The notes: a model not told the origin generated them from the letters alone. Counted from the first letter of the stretch, positions 8,396-18,744 are shown. The stretch is DNA of 47,532 nucleotides from Limnovirga sp038203525 (GCA_038203525.1 JBBRDW010000020.1:1-47532); one strand, 5' to 3'. Made by a program: numbers and translations.

Positions 8396-8672
8396 GCCTG
8401 CCATTTGTTTTTCATAGCATCGCCTCTTGCGTCGCACTCTTGTGCTGTGAGATTTTGGGGGAGCATGTTTAGTGATGCTCATATTGCCGTAGATGATTAC
8501 TCAATAACTGCAACCAGGAAAAAATTGACTTTTTTTTGGATTTTTTTTAAAATCAGTGCTATCCGGTTTACGATTTTTTTTGCATACTTTGCCGAGTAGG
8601 GTATAGAACCCTGAAGAGTGCGACGCAACAAAGCTAAATAGCTGCAATGGCGTTCGGCTCCAAAATGTGTTT
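8396..8672. repeat. Interspersed palindromic element, two arms (E4)
   Basis: The left arm has the core CTTGCGTCGCACTCTTGTGC at 8426-8445 after the outer part GAGCCTGCCA. The right arm has GAAGAGTGCGACGCAACA at 8613-8630, with the outer end GTTCGGCTCCAAAA near 8652-8665. The ~165-base middle holds long T runs and no gene. Right-arm details (AACCCTGAAGAG, AATAGCTGCAATGG) match E1, so these two form one subfamily. It lies between divergent icd and the next plus-strand gene. Confidence 0.75.
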
Positions 8673-8882
8673 TTACATTGATTTTAGACGAAATTTTTGC
8701 CCGCCTGACATGTCAATTTTTATAGACCGCAGAGAAATATTTTATCAAGATTTGTAATGGTTGGAAGTAATGAATTAATTAGCCGAAAATGCGAAATGAT
8801 TTTCGAACCTGTTGATTATTTCTTAGTTGAGTTACATGATTTTATTTTCAAAAAAACCTACATTTACCCAAGCTCAATTTTT

Positions 8883-9512
8883 ATGAAAATAAGTCTGCTT
8901 CTTTTTTTTGCGCTTTTTCTTCTCTTGCCTGCTTTTACAAGGCAAGCGATTTTAGTGGCAGATTGCACAGTATCCTACTCGATAGAGGGTAGTAATGCGG
9001 CTACTAATTCGAACCTTTCGGGAGCAAGCAAGCAGGTATATGTTAAGGGTAAAATGTCAAGAACTGATGTTAGCGGACAAAACTATAAGCAGTCGATTAT
9101 TTATGACAAACAAACCGGTTCTGTTACTGTACTAAAAGAAATAGGAGCAGAAAAATATATGTCAAAACTGTCAAAAGATGAGTGGAAGGAGGAGAACCGC
9201 CGTTTTGATGGCCTTACCATTACGTTTACTGATGAAACGAAAACTATTCTTAGTTATGAATGCAAGAAAGCTGTTGCAGTATTAAAAGACGGAAGCAGCT
9301 ATAGTATTTTTTATTCAACCGCCATTAAGCCATCCACCAGTGAAAATCCATATCAGTTTAAAGACATCCCCGGATTTGTTTTGGAATATGAGACAAAGGG
9401 TGGGAAAGAGACTTCAAAAATAACCTATACTGCAACATCGATAAATTTTAATCCTGTAAGCGCATCCAGGTTTGAGATTCCCGTTTCAGGCTACCGAATC
9501 TTAAAAAATTAA
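8883..9512 (+). CDS. Secreted GLPGLI/DUF4412-like protein
   Basis: The ATG at 8883 is chosen because it gives an immediate signal peptide (MKISLLLFFALFLLLPAFTR); a longer frame from 8757 would place 42 hydrophilic residues before it. The 209-residue product then has beta-rich segments with a pattern resembling GLPGLI or DUF4412 proteins of Bacteroidota: an early CTVSYSIEG strand, YVKGKMSRTDVSG, IIYDKQTGSVTVL, YECKKAVAVLKDG and KDIPGFVLEYETKGGK. The function of those families is not established; an envelope or periplasmic location is expected. It converges on the next minus-strand gene. Confidence 0.65.
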   Translation: MKISLLLFFALFLLLPAFTRQAILVADCTVSYSIEGSNAATNSNLSGASKQVYVKGKMSRTDVSGQNYKQSIIYDKQTGSVTVLKEIGAEKYMSKLSKDEWKEENRRFDGLTITFTDETKTILSYECKKAVAVLKDGSSYSIFYSTAIKPSTSENPYQFKDIPGFVLEYETKGGKETSKITYTATSINFNPVSASRFEIPVSGYRILKN

Positions 9513-9650
9513 GCACAAAATCAGTTTAGAGATGTGAATTTTTGTTTTATAAAAAATTCGATTTTTTTTGATTTATTGAAAAATCAATTTGGCTGGCAGA
9601 ATGTTGTCATCAATAGTAATTTGCGTTGCAAAAACAAGCAGGAAAAAATA

Positions 9651-9995
9651 TTATCTGTTAAGTGGAGCTGTTGGCGGTTTGAACCTAGGTACTTTTACCA
9701 CATATTTATAAGGATAAACATAGGTAGTATTTCCTCTTTCCATACGAATCATAGATTGAACCTGAACTTTATCGCCATTATTTTGCTGGTAAATTTCCTG
9801 AGAACCACGGAATCGAAACGTATTAGTACGCAGTGAAGAGAGCGAGTATGCTTTACCCACAGAATTAAGGCTTTGCAAACTGAATTTATTCTTTTGATCA
9901 TCAGATTTACCAATAAAGGACGCATTTGAAATTTGAATAACTAAAACCAATGCGGCAGCAAATAGCAATCTGTAATATGGTTGTAATAATTTCAT
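9651..9995 (-). CDS. Small secreted hypothetical protein
   Basis: The ATG at 9993-9995 gives 114 residues with a signal peptide (MKLLQPYYRLLFAAALVLVI, ending near NASF). The mature part is short and basic with one beta-rich stretch (NGDKVQVQSMIRMERGNTTY) and a Pro-rich tail. I recognise no domain. It is transcribed divergently from the TPR gene, 134 bases away. Confidence 0.5.
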   Translation of the reverse strand: MKLLQPYYRLLFAAALVLVIQISNASFIGKSDDQKNKFSLQSLNSVGKAYSLSSLRTNTFRFRGSQEIYQQNNGDKVQVQSMIRMERGNTTYVYPYKYVVKVPRFKPPTAPLNR

Positions 9996-10129
9996 TATCA
10001 AGTCAAAATTAAATCTTTTAAAGACCTTAACAAATTTTATTATACTATAAACGCAGTTTTTTAATAAATGTTACAAAAAATATTGGAAAGTTCAGGATTG
10101 ATTGCTACTTTACAGAAACCTAAATAAAA

Positions 10130-11551
10130 ATGCAGGAACATTTATCCCGTGACGACCGTGATGATTTGAAGGAATTGCTCCGCCAGTATCAAAATCTCTG
10201 TGCTGGTAAAAGTCATACTTTCATTGATGAAGATTCATTTGAGCGAATCGTTGATTATTTCGACGATAAAGATGATCTTGGTCATGCACTTGAAGCCGCA
10301 GAGACTGGATTGGAGTATTTCCCATTTTCCTCCCAGCTGCTCATTAAAAAGGCTGACTTACTGATTGCAGCAAGGGAATACCGGCAAGCGCTCGAAATGC
10401 TGGAACAAGCCTCTCTTTTTGAAAGTAAAAATATAAACATCTATATCTTAAAAACAGATGCATACCTGGCACTTGATGAGCAAGATAAAGCAGTTGAAAT
10501 ATTAGAAGAAGCACTACACCTTTTCCGGGGAGAAGAAAAGACAGACTTGTTATTTGAACTAGCCGATGTGTATGATGATTACGAAGACTTTGATAAAGTG
10601 TTCGACTGTCTTTGTATAATACTAAAACAAGAGCCTACCAACGAAGAGGCACTTTATAAAATTTGTTTCTGGACAGATTTTACTGGTCGCAATGAAGAAA
10701 GTATCCGTCTCCATCATAGAATTATTGAAGATTATCCATACAATGAATTGGCCTGGTTTAACATAGGGTCTGCCTACCAGGGTTTGAAACTTTATGAAAA
10801 AGCAATCGATGCCTATAAATACGCCGTTGTAATTGATGAAAAATTCGATTATGCCTATCGTAATATGGGTGATGCATACATGAGGTTAAGAAAATATAAA
10901 GATGCAATCGAAACCTTAGAAAAGGTATTAGAACTTACACGTCCTGAAGAGGTGATTTTTGAAGCCATCGGATACTGCTACCACCGTTTGGGAAAATTCG
11001 CTCAGGCTAGGTTTAATTATCGAAAAGCATCGCATATGAACCCGGATGACAGCAAGTTATATTACAAAATTGCACTGACTTATATTAGTGAGCAGCAATG
11101 GAACAGTGCTCTTAAGCCAATTGAACTTGCCATGCGCATTCACCGTAATCTGGCGGAATACAACCTGGCTGCCGGTGAATGTTATATGAATTTAGAAAAA
11201 TACCGGGAGGCAATTCAACATTTTAGTTTGGTAGTGCGAGCCAAGCCTCGAAGCGTTAACGGTTGGAACGCACTTATAAGCTGTCTTTATAAAGCACGCC
11301 ATTTTGAAGAAGCATTAAATCAAAGTTTTTCGGCTCTTAAAGCAACCGAAAACAAACCCTTATTTTATTACTTGGCTAGTGCGGCATTATTTGCATCTGG
11401 CAGAACCAAAGAAGCAATCTCCAATCTGGAAACTGGTTTAAGCCTTGCTCCAAGATTATTAAAAAAATTTATTGAAATAAATCCTGCTATTCTTCAGAAT
11501 AATAGCGTGGTAGATTTGCTGGCAAAGTATAAAAAAAGAAAAAAAATTTAG
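10130..11551 (+). CDS. Tetratricopeptide repeat protein
   Basis: The 473-residue protein lacks a signal peptide or membrane segment and is predicted cytoplasmic. After an acidic N-terminus (~1-45) it consists of consecutive 34-residue TPR helices. Examples are AWFNIGSAYQGLKLYEKAID, YAYRNMGDAYMRLRKYKDAI, AIGYCYHRLGKFAQARFNYR and AAGECYMNLEKYREAIQHFS, about ten units to residue ~455, then a basic tail. TPR scaffolds mediate protein-protein contacts. Its partner is unknown, and neither neighbour suggests one. Confidence 0.85.
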   Translation: MQEHLSRDDRDDLKELLRQYQNLCAGKSHTFIDEDSFERIVDYFDDKDDLGHALEAAETGLEYFPFSSQLLIKKADLLIAAREYRQALEMLEQASLFESKNINIYILKTDAYLALDEQDKAVEILEEALHLFRGEEKTDLLFELADVYDDYEDFDKVFDCLCIILKQEPTNEEALYKICFWTDFTGRNEESIRLHHRIIEDYPYNELAWFNIGSAYQGLKLYEKAIDAYKYAVVIDEKFDYAYRNMGDAYMRLRKYKDAIETLEKVLELTRPEEVIFEAIGYCYHRLGKFAQARFNYRKASHMNPDDSKLYYKIALTYISEQQWNSALKPIELAMRIHRNLAEYNLAAGECYMNLEKYREAIQHFSLVVRAKPRSVNGWNALISCLYKARHFEEALNQSFSALKATENKPLFYYLASAALFASGRTKEAISNLETGLSLAPRLLKKFIEINPAILQNNSVVDLLAKYKKRKKI

Positions 11552-11810
11552 TCTGATTATTTAAAATTATTTTTCAACCTACCTATAGTTAAGGATCGTT
11601 ACAACAACGCTTAGCTTGCTATTTTGTGTTTATTATCTTTTAAAAAAGACCTGCTCTAATACTTGCAACTTTAAACGGCCCCACTTTACTCAGTATAAAA
11701 TAATCCCAATTGTTTAACAAAAATGACAACTTCAAGGCTTTTTTGCAAAATTTTGCACAAAACTTAAAATATAGCTTAATTTTAGAAAATTAAAATATAA
11801 AACACCTGAT

Positions 11811-13337
11811 ATGTATAGTCAAATTTTTAATCCTGAAAATGAGTGTGGGCCTAACAGAAAAAAGGCAATGGGCAAAGTTTATCAGATAATTAAACTTCAA
11901 CCTTTTACGAAAGCCTTTGCTTTAACAGCTTTATTGCTATTTGCTGGCAAAGTCGAATATGCTCAATGCAATAATTTCAAACTCCACAATTCAGACAACC
12001 CTTTAAAGAATTTTAAAGTAGCGTCTGGCATCGAAAGTCATCCATTTTTTGTTGACATAGATGGCGATGGCGATCTTGATTGCTTTAGCGGAGAATATAC
12101 GTTTAATACCGGTACAGAATCAAAAATCTATTTTTTCAGGAATGAAGGAACCGCGGCAGCACCGGTTTATAAGAAAATTTCCGGAGCAGAAAACCCTTTT
12201 AATAATTTATCCCTACCTGTGTTAAGCCTTCCAAGTTTTGTTGACATTGATGCAGATGGAGACTATGACTGTTTTATTGGCGACGGTAACAGCGGCGCAT
12301 TGCGTTTTTATAAGAATGAAGGCACGGCCAAAAACCCGGTTTTTGAAAAACAATCCGCCGCATTAAACCCATTAAGCCTGGTAAAATATACCGCTACTTA
12401 TTTTGCTGAGCCAGCATTTGCAGATATTGATGGGGATGGAGATATTGATTGCCTTGTAACGGACTTAGATGGCAATGCCCATTATTTTAAAAATACCGGT
12501 ACCGCCAAAGAGCCATTTTTTGAACATCTTAATGCCATGGCGAGCCCATTTAGCTTCTTAAAAAATTACGAAGCATTTGGTCCTTCATTTTACGATTGGG
12601 ATAATGATGGCCTTGTTGATCTTTTCCTTGGAAATAAATTTTATAAGAATACAGGTACAAAAAATGCTCCTTCGTTTAGTGAGAATGCAACACAGGGACC
12701 TAAGTTCAGCAACGGATCTTATCTATTACCGCTGCGGTGGGTAAATTTAAATAATGCCAACGGTGTAGGTGTAGTTACAGGAACAGCTTCAGGTAGTTTT
12801 AATTATTTTAGTACTTCTACGGATGTATCTATTAACCCTGAAGGGAAAAAAGTAATTGCAAAAAATGCGTCTTTTACCATCAATGTTGCACCTAACAGCA
12901 GTGCATATACTTACCAGTGGTTAAAGAACGGAGAAGCTATACCAGGTGCAACCCGCAACGACTTTAAGGCCTCTACGTCAGGTAATTATGCAGTAGAAGT
13001 AAAAGGCACATGCGGAACAGCTACTTCCCGCGAAGCAAATATAGTTGTGGGTATAGACAATGCAGCAGGCATACCTGAGGTTGCAACAGACAATGCTGCT
13101 CTTAACATACAAGCATATCCAAACCCTACCAAAGATGAATTTTCAGTAAAATTTCCGGAAAGCCTGCTTAACGGAACAATAATTCGCGTTACTGATATAT
13201 TTGGCAAAGTTGTAGAATCTAAAAAATCTGCTGGCAGTTCCTTTAAATTTGGAAAGCAATTTGTTCCCGGCGTTTATTTTTTACAGGTGATACAAGCTGA
13301 CAAATTAATACATCAGCAAAAACTTATTAAAGATTAA
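11811..13337 (+). CDS. Secreted VCBS/FG-GAP repeat protein with T9SS sorting domain
   Basis: The 508-residue frame starts at 11811; an internal ATG at 11868 would put the hydrophobic signal (FALTALLLFAGKVEYA) nearer the N-terminus and is an equally good start. The body has four calcium-loop-like FG-GAP/VCBS motifs: DIDGDGDLDCF, DIDADGDYDCF, DIDGDGDIDCL and DWDNDGLVDLF, each preceded by a PxFxD/FxD segment, consistent with a beta-propeller. An Ig-like segment (YTYQWLKNGEAIPGATRNDF) follows. The end (IQAYPNPTKDEFSVKFP to HQQKLIKD) is a T9SS type A sorting domain. It is probably a surface or released binding protein; the ligand is unknown. A terminator follows. Confidence 0.82.
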   Translation: MYSQIFNPENECGPNRKKAMGKVYQIIKLQPFTKAFALTALLLFAGKVEYAQCNNFKLHNSDNPLKNFKVASGIESHPFFVDIDGDGDLDCFSGEYTFNTGTESKIYFFRNEGTAAAPVYKKISGAENPFNNLSLPVLSLPSFVDIDADGDYDCFIGDGNSGALRFYKNEGTAKNPVFEKQSAALNPLSLVKYTATYFAEPAFADIDGDGDIDCLVTDLDGNAHYFKNTGTAKEPFFEHLNAMASPFSFLKNYEAFGPSFYDWDNDGLVDLFLGNKFYKNTGTKNAPSFSENATQGPKFSNGSYLLPLRWVNLNNANGVGVVTGTASGSFNYFSTSTDVSINPEGKKVIAKNASFTINVAPNSSAYTYQWLKNGEAIPGATRNDFKASTSGNYAVEVKGTCGTATSREANIVVGIDNAAGIPEVATDNAALNIQAYPNPTKDEFSVKFPESLLNGTIIRVTDIFGKVVESKKSAGSSFKFGKQFVPGVYFLQVIQADKLIHQQKLIKD

Positions 13338-13353
13338 AAGTATATCAAATAAA

Positions 13354-13386
13354 AAAGGTTGCCCAAAAATAAAGGCAGCCTTTTTT
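13354..13386 (+). terminator. Intrinsic terminator after VCBS gene
   Basis: AAAGGTTGCC (13354-13363) pairs with GGCAGCCTTT (13374-13383) with one G-U, followed by a T run. It lies 17 bases after the stop codon. Confidence 0.82.
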
Positions 13387-13548
13387 ATTTAAACAGGTTG
13401 ATGGTAAATATTGATATAATTTTAAGCCCGGTGTATGAAAATTAATTAAATTCTTTTGCAGCTTGCCAATGGCTGCCGTAGCGCGCAGATACGTTGGCAA
13501 GTAGTAACATGCCCTCGGCTGTTAATTGCTGCTGTACAATCCAACCGG

Positions 13549-13605
13549 AAAAGTGTGCGACGCAACGAAAGCAAAATTTATATTGTGCAGTTTGGCTAAT
13601 AAAAT
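13549..13605. repeat. Single right arm of interspersed element (E5), downstream of P1
   Basis: AAGTGTGCGACGCAACGAAAG (from 13551) is the inverted core, and GCAGTTTGGCTAATAAAA is the outer end. It lies 34 bases beyond the P1 stop (minus-strand sense). Upstream, CTTGCCAA (13462-13469) and TTGGCAAG (13494-13501) form a small perfect hairpin that may be a remnant of the other arm. The 13387-13548 stretch holds nothing else recognisable. Confidence 0.6.
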
Positions 13606-13638
13606 TCCTGATTCAACATTCATAATTTACATTTCGCT

Positions 13639-16035
13639 TTATTCTGTTCTCAAACTTTTAACCGGGTTGGAAAGTGCTGCCCTTACTGCCTGGAAACTTA
13701 CAGTTATCAATGCAATCATTATTACCAGCAAGGCACCTCCGGCAAATATTTGCCAGCCCAGTGTAATTCTGTATGGGTAATTTTCCAGCCATTTACTTGC
13801 AGCCCACCAGGCCAGTGGTATAGCGATAAGTAAAGCAATAGTGACCAGTTTTAAAAAGTCTTTTGAAAGTATAGTTACCACGCGGCTTACTGATGCACCC
13901 AGCACTTTGCGTATGCCAATTTCTTTGGTGCGTTTTTCTGCCGATAATACAGATAAACCGAATAAACCGATGCACGAAATAAATATGGTAAGTATTGCGC
14001 TGAAAAGCATAATCTGTTTCCATTTTGCTTCTGCTTCGTAGTTCTTAATATTCTCTTCGCTTTTAAACGCATAAGTGTATGGGCTTAATGGAAATAGGTT
14101 CTTAAATGTTTGTTCAATCTGTTTAAGGCTTGCTGTTTCGCTGTTGGGCTTAATTTTTATAAAAGCCATTCCATATTGGTTACCGGCTTTCATCGTAAAC
14201 AACTGGGGGCCAATTTCCTGGTTTAGTGAATTGAAGTGATAATCTTTTACAACACCAATTACGGTATATTTTTTATTGTTGTACCAGAAATCTACTGTTT
14301 GCCCTATAGGGGTTTTCCAACCGGCCTTTTTTACAAATGATTCATTTACCAAAACAGAATTTGTAGAATCAGATGGAAACGCAGTTGAAAAATTTCTTCC
14401 CTTTAATACAGTTATTTTTAATAAGGGAATAAAAGTTTCATTAACTGTTTCATAAGCAAACTGCACCGTTGAATCTCTATTTACTTTTGCTAAAGTGCTC
14501 CACTGCCATGCATTTCTGGGTGCAACATCAATAATATTTTCATTTTTGAGTAGCTCATTTTTTAAGATGCCAACTTCGCTTCGTGTAAGATTATTTTTTT
14601 GAATGGTTACAAGATTGGAGTCATCATACCCTAATTTTTCTGTAGTTAAATAATTGAACTGGGCGAATATTGTAAAGGTTGCAATAATCAAAAAAGAAGC
14701 AAGCGAAAACTGTAATACAACCAATGTTTTCTGTAAATAATTTTTACCGCCAAGATTAAAACGGCTGTATAGGGTTTGGACCGGGTTATAACCCGATAAT
14801 ATTATTGCAGGATAAAAGCCCGCTAGTATGGAAGTGGCCAGAAATAAAATGACATAAGCCGCAATAAGATTTGCATCGAATAAATAAGAAACAGCCAGCG
14901 CCTTATTTGACAGCGTGTTGAACAAAGGCAGCGCAAGTTGTACAAGCGCTATGGCGAATACAAATGCAATAAAGCATAATAAAAATGATTCGCCCATGAA
15001 TTGCATGATGAGTTGCCTTCTATCGCCACCAACTACTTTACGAATGCCAATTTCTTTTGCCCGTTTTACCGATCGTGCTACCGTAAGATTTACAAAATTG
15101 ATACACGCAATCAGCAAAATAAATAATGCAATACCCGAAAGAATATACGAATACATTGGATTGCTGGCATCTGTAAGGCCGTTTTGCGGTGGAAGTTCAA
15201 CGCTCAAATGCATGTCTGTAAAAGATTGCAGATGGTATTGATTGTTCAACCCCGATGGGCCATATTTTTCCGATAAGGTCTTAACTGATTCTTTTGAATC
15301 TGCAGTGTAGTAGCGCTGGATGTTTGTTTCCAATGCCTGCACATTTACTGCCGGTTCAAGTACTACGAAAGTGTTAAGGAAAAAATTAAACCAATTCTCG
15401 CTGTTCTGTCCCTCGGCCACAGGCATGTTTATAGGAACCAGCATTTCAAATTTTATGGAAGAATTTTGCGGGCATTTTTTTGTAACTGCCGTTACTTTAT
15501 ATGGAATAAAATCGCTGTCATCTTTCAGCATTACTATCTTCCCAATTGCATCCGTTGTTCCAAACTGTTTCTTTGCTACATCTTCTGAAACTACAACCGA
15601 GTGTGGTTCTACAAGGCAAGTTTTGGGGTCACCACTCAACAGCGGAAAAGAAAATACAGAAAGGAAACTGGAATCTACTTTCAACAGGTCCTGCGATTTA
15701 ATTTCAGTGCCGGTTTTAATATCTTCATAACCGCTTTGCACACGCACAAAAGTTTTTATTCCGGCTACGTTTTGTGCAAAGCGCGGCCCCTGCAAATAAC
15801 CGGTATTTCCATCCTTGCGCCCTCCTTTTCCATCTGCTTGAATCTCCTGTGTGGTAATGCGGTAAATGTTTTGCACGTTTACATGAAAGCGGTCGTAGCT
15901 CACTTCGTCTTTTACATAAAGCAATATCAGCATGGCGCATGCAAGCCCTATGCTTAGCCCTGCAATATTAATGAATGCATAAACTTTATTCCTCAACAGG
16001 TTGCGCAGTGCAATGGTGAAATAATTTTTAAACAT
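13639..16035 (-). CDS. ABC transporter permease P1 (duplicated MacB/FtsX type)
   Basis: The 798-residue inner-membrane protein has the arrangement shared by P1-P8. It has an N-terminal amphipathic segment and first membrane helix (~20-42), a MacB-type periplasmic domain (~45-290), then four helices (~296-318, ~347-370, ~388-414, ~437-458). A second periplasmic domain (~460-670) and a final FtsX block of three helices (~677-790) follow. Each half carries a cytoplasmic coupling motif (AKEIGIRKVVG at ~326; TKEIGIRKVLGAS in the last quarter). The C-terminus is NPVKSLRTE. Such permeases transmit ATPase motion to envelope substrates rather than forming a wide channel. Substrate is unknown. It is the last gene of the minus-strand array. 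Confidence 0.88.
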   Translation of the reverse strand: MFKNYFTIALRNLLRNKVYAFINIAGLSIGLACAMLILLYVKDEVSYDRFHVNVQNIYRITTQEIQADGKGGRKDGNTGYLQGPRFAQNVAGIKTFVRVQSGYEDIKTGTEIKSQDLLKVDSSFLSVFSFPLLSGDPKTCLVEPHSVVVSEDVAKKQFGTTDAIGKIVMLKDDSDFIPYKVTAVTKKCPQNSSIKFEMLVPINMPVAEGQNSENWFNFFLNTFVVLEPAVNVQALETNIQRYYTADSKESVKTLSEKYGPSGLNNQYHLQSFTDMHLSVELPPQNGLTDASNPMYSYILSGIALFILLIACINFVNLTVARSVKRAKEIGIRKVVGGDRRQLIMQFMGESFLLCFIAFVFAIALVQLALPLFNTLSNKALAVSYLFDANLIAAYVILFLATSILAGFYPAIILSGYNPVQTLYSRFNLGGKNYLQKTLVVLQFSLASFLIIATFTIFAQFNYLTTEKLGYDDSNLVTIQKNNLTRSEVGILKNELLKNENIIDVAPRNAWQWSTLAKVNRDSTVQFAYETVNETFIPLLKITVLKGRNFSTAFPSDSTNSVLVNESFVKKAGWKTPIGQTVDFWYNNKKYTVIGVVKDYHFNSLNQEIGPQLFTMKAGNQYGMAFIKIKPNSETASLKQIEQTFKNLFPLSPYTYAFKSEENIKNYEAEAKWKQIMLFSAILTIFISCIGLFGLSVLSAEKRTKEIGIRKVLGASVSRVVTILSKDFLKLVTIALLIAIPLAWWAASKWLENYPYRITLGWQIFAGGALLVIMIALITVSFQAVRAALSNPVKSLRTE

Positions 16036-16071
16036 GTTTTTTGGTTATAAATGATATAAATATGTTTTAAT

Positions 16072-16305
16072 TTTTTTGTTCCCGGCATTTGTTCTTTCCT
16101 CATCGTCTGTTGTTTCCAATTTGCTGCTTCGTCACACAAATTGCTCATTTATACGTTCCGTACATTATTCATCATTAGCATCCGGATGTATTTTGTTGCG
16201 TAATATTCAACAGTACAATAGTGCGACCGTCGCCTTTGGGCGGGGTAAGTTGCAACGATGCCTAATATATATTCTTCAGCCTGGCTAAAAAAAATAAATT
16301 CTCCT
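16072..16305. repeat. Interspersed element, long-core type (E6), gap P2-P1
   Basis: The left arm is degenerate (CCCGGCATTTGTTCTTTCCTC, then CTGTTGT, an extra ~30 bases, CTCATTTATACG). The right arm is GTACAATAGTGCGACC (16213-16228), an extra GC-rich segment GTCGCCTTTGGGCGGGGTAA, TTGCAACGATG, and the outer end CAGCCTGGCTAAAA. The insert in each arm sits at the same place in the core, so this copy has a longer core like E8 and the left arm of E15. Confidence 0.65.
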
Positions 16306-16329
16306 TATTCAACAACAAACTGTAAACGC

Positions 16330-18744
16330 CTATTCTGTTTTCAAGCTCTTAGCAGGATTTGCCAATGCTGCCTTTATTGCCTGGAAACTTACCGTTAATA
16401 GGGCAATTAATAAAGCTGCTAATGCAGCAACAATAAACATCCACCAGCTGATATCAATTCTGTAGGCAAAACTTTGCAACCATTGATGCATAGCCCACCA
16501 TGCAACAGGAAATGCAATAAGGCATGCTATTAAAACAAGTTTTAAAAATTCTTTTGAAAGCATTTGCGTAACCTGAACCACACTTGCGCCCAATACTTTT
16601 CTTACACCAATCTCTTTGGTGCGTTGTTCTGCGGTATAAGTTGCCAGGCCAAAAAGCCCGAGGCATGCAACGAATATGGTAAGCAGTGAAAAGAGATTAA
16701 GAATAGAGCCTGTTTGTTGCTCGGTTGAATAGGTTTTACTAAAAAGATCATCCAGGAAGCTATACATAAAAGGTTCTTCAGTTTTATAACTATCCCATTG
16801 TTTTTTCATCGTTGCCAGCAAGCCTGCAACATCTGTTGTTTTTATTTTAAATATCAAACCGCCTTCGGGAATCAACGACATATACAGAGGGCTGACAGCC
16901 TCATGCAGCGACCTGAAATTGAAATTTTTTACAACACCTATTACGTGAAAAGGAACATTGTTGCCTCTTTCACTATTCTGCCTTATAATTGTTTTACCCA
17001 GTGCTGTGGTGTTATTCCATCCCAACGCTATTGTTGCAGCTTCGTTTAGAATAACAGCAAAAGAATCGGTTGTAAATGCCTGAGAAAAATTTCTACCGCT
17101 AATCATTTGCATACCCATTGTTGGAATGTATTGTTCATCCACATGATAATCTACACCACTTACCAGCAGCTTATCATTCCCCTGCGGATAGGCTAATGCA
17201 TTATTATAATTAGTGGGCCCAACGGGTTTGTACCATGAAACAGTTGCGTTTACTATTCGCGGATCCTGTAACAATTGCTGTTTAAACGCCTGTTCATTTT
17301 TGCCGAGTGCATAAGAATTTGGAATGGTAACAAGCTGCTCCTTATTAAAACCAAGGTCTTTGTTTTGTACATATTTCATTTGCTGATACACCACAATAGT
17401 GCCTATAATCAATGCAACAGAAATAAAGAATTGAAACACCACCAGGCTGCTTCTTAACCCAAATTTATTATTCGTGGTGGTAAGTGTTCCTTTTAATACA
17501 GCGATAGGTTTAAAGGAGGATAAATAAAATGCAGGATACATGCCTGCTATTATGCCAACGATCAACCCTAACCCAATAAATAAAAGAATAGGTTTTACAT
17601 CAAGGGTTAATTGTTTACCAGAAATATCATTGAATGCAGGCAGTGCAAGTTTTACAAATGCGAATGCAATAAGCAATGCAAATAATGTTATGAGTACTGA
17701 TTCTGATAAAAATTGTTTTATCAATTGAAATCTTCCTGAGCCTGCCACTTTCCTAACACCAACTTCTTTTGCTCTTTTTGAGGCGCCCGCCGTAGAAAGA
17801 TTGATGAAGTTAATACAGGCAACAATCAACATAAATATGGCAACACCTGCAAAAATGTAAACATACATTTGATTACCGCCCGGCTCAAACTCTGTACTGG
17901 TGTTTGAGTTTAGATGAATATCAGTTAATGGTTGCAACACAAATCCTAACGAATTTCCTTTTTCCCTGAATTGGGCAAGACTTAAACCCATCTGCTGCTG
18001 TATTTGCGGACCCATATACTTGGCAACCATGTCAGGAAAACGGGCTTCGATTTTTGCAGGATCAGTATGTGGTTTTAATAAAAGATATGTATGATAACCG
18101 CCAAACAACCATGAATCAGATTTAGCTTCTGCCCAACCTGTCATTGAGCCAAACATATCGAAATGAAAATGCGAATTGACGGGAATATCCTTGATAACAC
18201 CGGTTACTTTATAAGGCTGATTATTATTAAGTTTCAGTGTAATAGTTTTGCCGATTGCATTTTCTTCACCAAAATATTTTGTAGCAGTTGACTGGGTTAT
18301 TACAACTGTGTTTGCCTCAAGTAATGCAGTTTTTGCATCGCCTTCAATCATAGGCAAAGTGAAAATGCTGAAAAAATTAGGATCAGCAAATGCAAACCGG
18401 TCATCTTTAAATGTCTTGTCTTTATATATAATTTTTGAGCCACCAAAAGCAAGCAACCTTGTGGCATCCTGTACTTCAGGAAAATCTTTTTTCATTATTT
18501 GTGCAACAGGCGGCATAGAAACGCTTTCATTTATTTTACCGCCATTAATATCTGCCTGGAAAACAATCCTTGCAATATTGTCTGCATTTTTATTAAAGCG
18601 GTCGTAGCTCAGTTCATCCTGCACATACAGCATAATAATAAAACACAATGCCATACCAATAGATAACCCCAGTATGTTAATAGCAGAAAATAATTTATTC
18701 TTCCTGATATTTCTCCACGCCGTCTTCAAATAATTTCTAAACAT
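16330..18744 (-). CDS. ABC transporter permease P2 (duplicated MacB/FtsX type)
   Basis: The 804-residue protein begins MFRNYLKTAWRNIRKNKLFS. Its first helix is at ~21-43, the middle helical block at ~300-465, and the C-terminal block occupies the last ~125 residues. Coupling motifs are AKEVGVRKVAGSG and TKEIGVRKVLGAS. The tail NPAKSLKTE is a slight variant of the array consensus. The second periplasmic domain shares SGRNFSQAF and the C-terminal block shares YRIDISWW with P5, making P5 its closest relative by eye. Nearest neighbours are P1 (294 bases) and P3 (371 bases), both separated by palindromic repeats. Confidence 0.88.
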   Translation of the reverse strand: MFRNYLKTAWRNIRKNKLFSAINILGLSIGMALCFIIMLYVQDELSYDRFNKNADNIARIVFQADINGGKINESVSMPPVAQIMKKDFPEVQDATRLLAFGGSKIIYKDKTFKDDRFAFADPNFFSIFTLPMIEGDAKTALLEANTVVITQSTATKYFGEENAIGKTITLKLNNNQPYKVTGVIKDIPVNSHFHFDMFGSMTGWAEAKSDSWLFGGYHTYLLLKPHTDPAKIEARFPDMVAKYMGPQIQQQMGLSLAQFREKGNSLGFVLQPLTDIHLNSNTSTEFEPGGNQMYVYIFAGVAIFMLIVACINFINLSTAGASKRAKEVGVRKVAGSGRFQLIKQFLSESVLITLFALLIAFAFVKLALPAFNDISGKQLTLDVKPILLFIGLGLIVGIIAGMYPAFYLSSFKPIAVLKGTLTTTNNKFGLRSSLVVFQFFISVALIIGTIVVYQQMKYVQNKDLGFNKEQLVTIPNSYALGKNEQAFKQQLLQDPRIVNATVSWYKPVGPTNYNNALAYPQGNDKLLVSGVDYHVDEQYIPTMGMQMISGRNFSQAFTTDSFAVILNEAATIALGWNNTTALGKTIIRQNSERGNNVPFHVIGVVKNFNFRSLHEAVSPLYMSLIPEGGLIFKIKTTDVAGLLATMKKQWDSYKTEEPFMYSFLDDLFSKTYSTEQQTGSILNLFSLLTIFVACLGLFGLATYTAEQRTKEIGVRKVLGASVVQVTQMLSKEFLKLVLIACLIAFPVAWWAMHQWLQSFAYRIDISWWMFIVAALAALLIALLTVSFQAIKAALANPAKSLKTE

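Noticed and set aside
8757..8882. N-terminal extension of the GLPGLI-like gene
   Set aside because: It would put 42 polar residues before an obvious signal peptide, so the ATG at 8883 is preferred.
13462..13501. Hairpin CTTGCCAA/TTGGCAAG as a terminator for P1
   Set aside because: No T run follows on either strand; more likely remnant repeat DNA.
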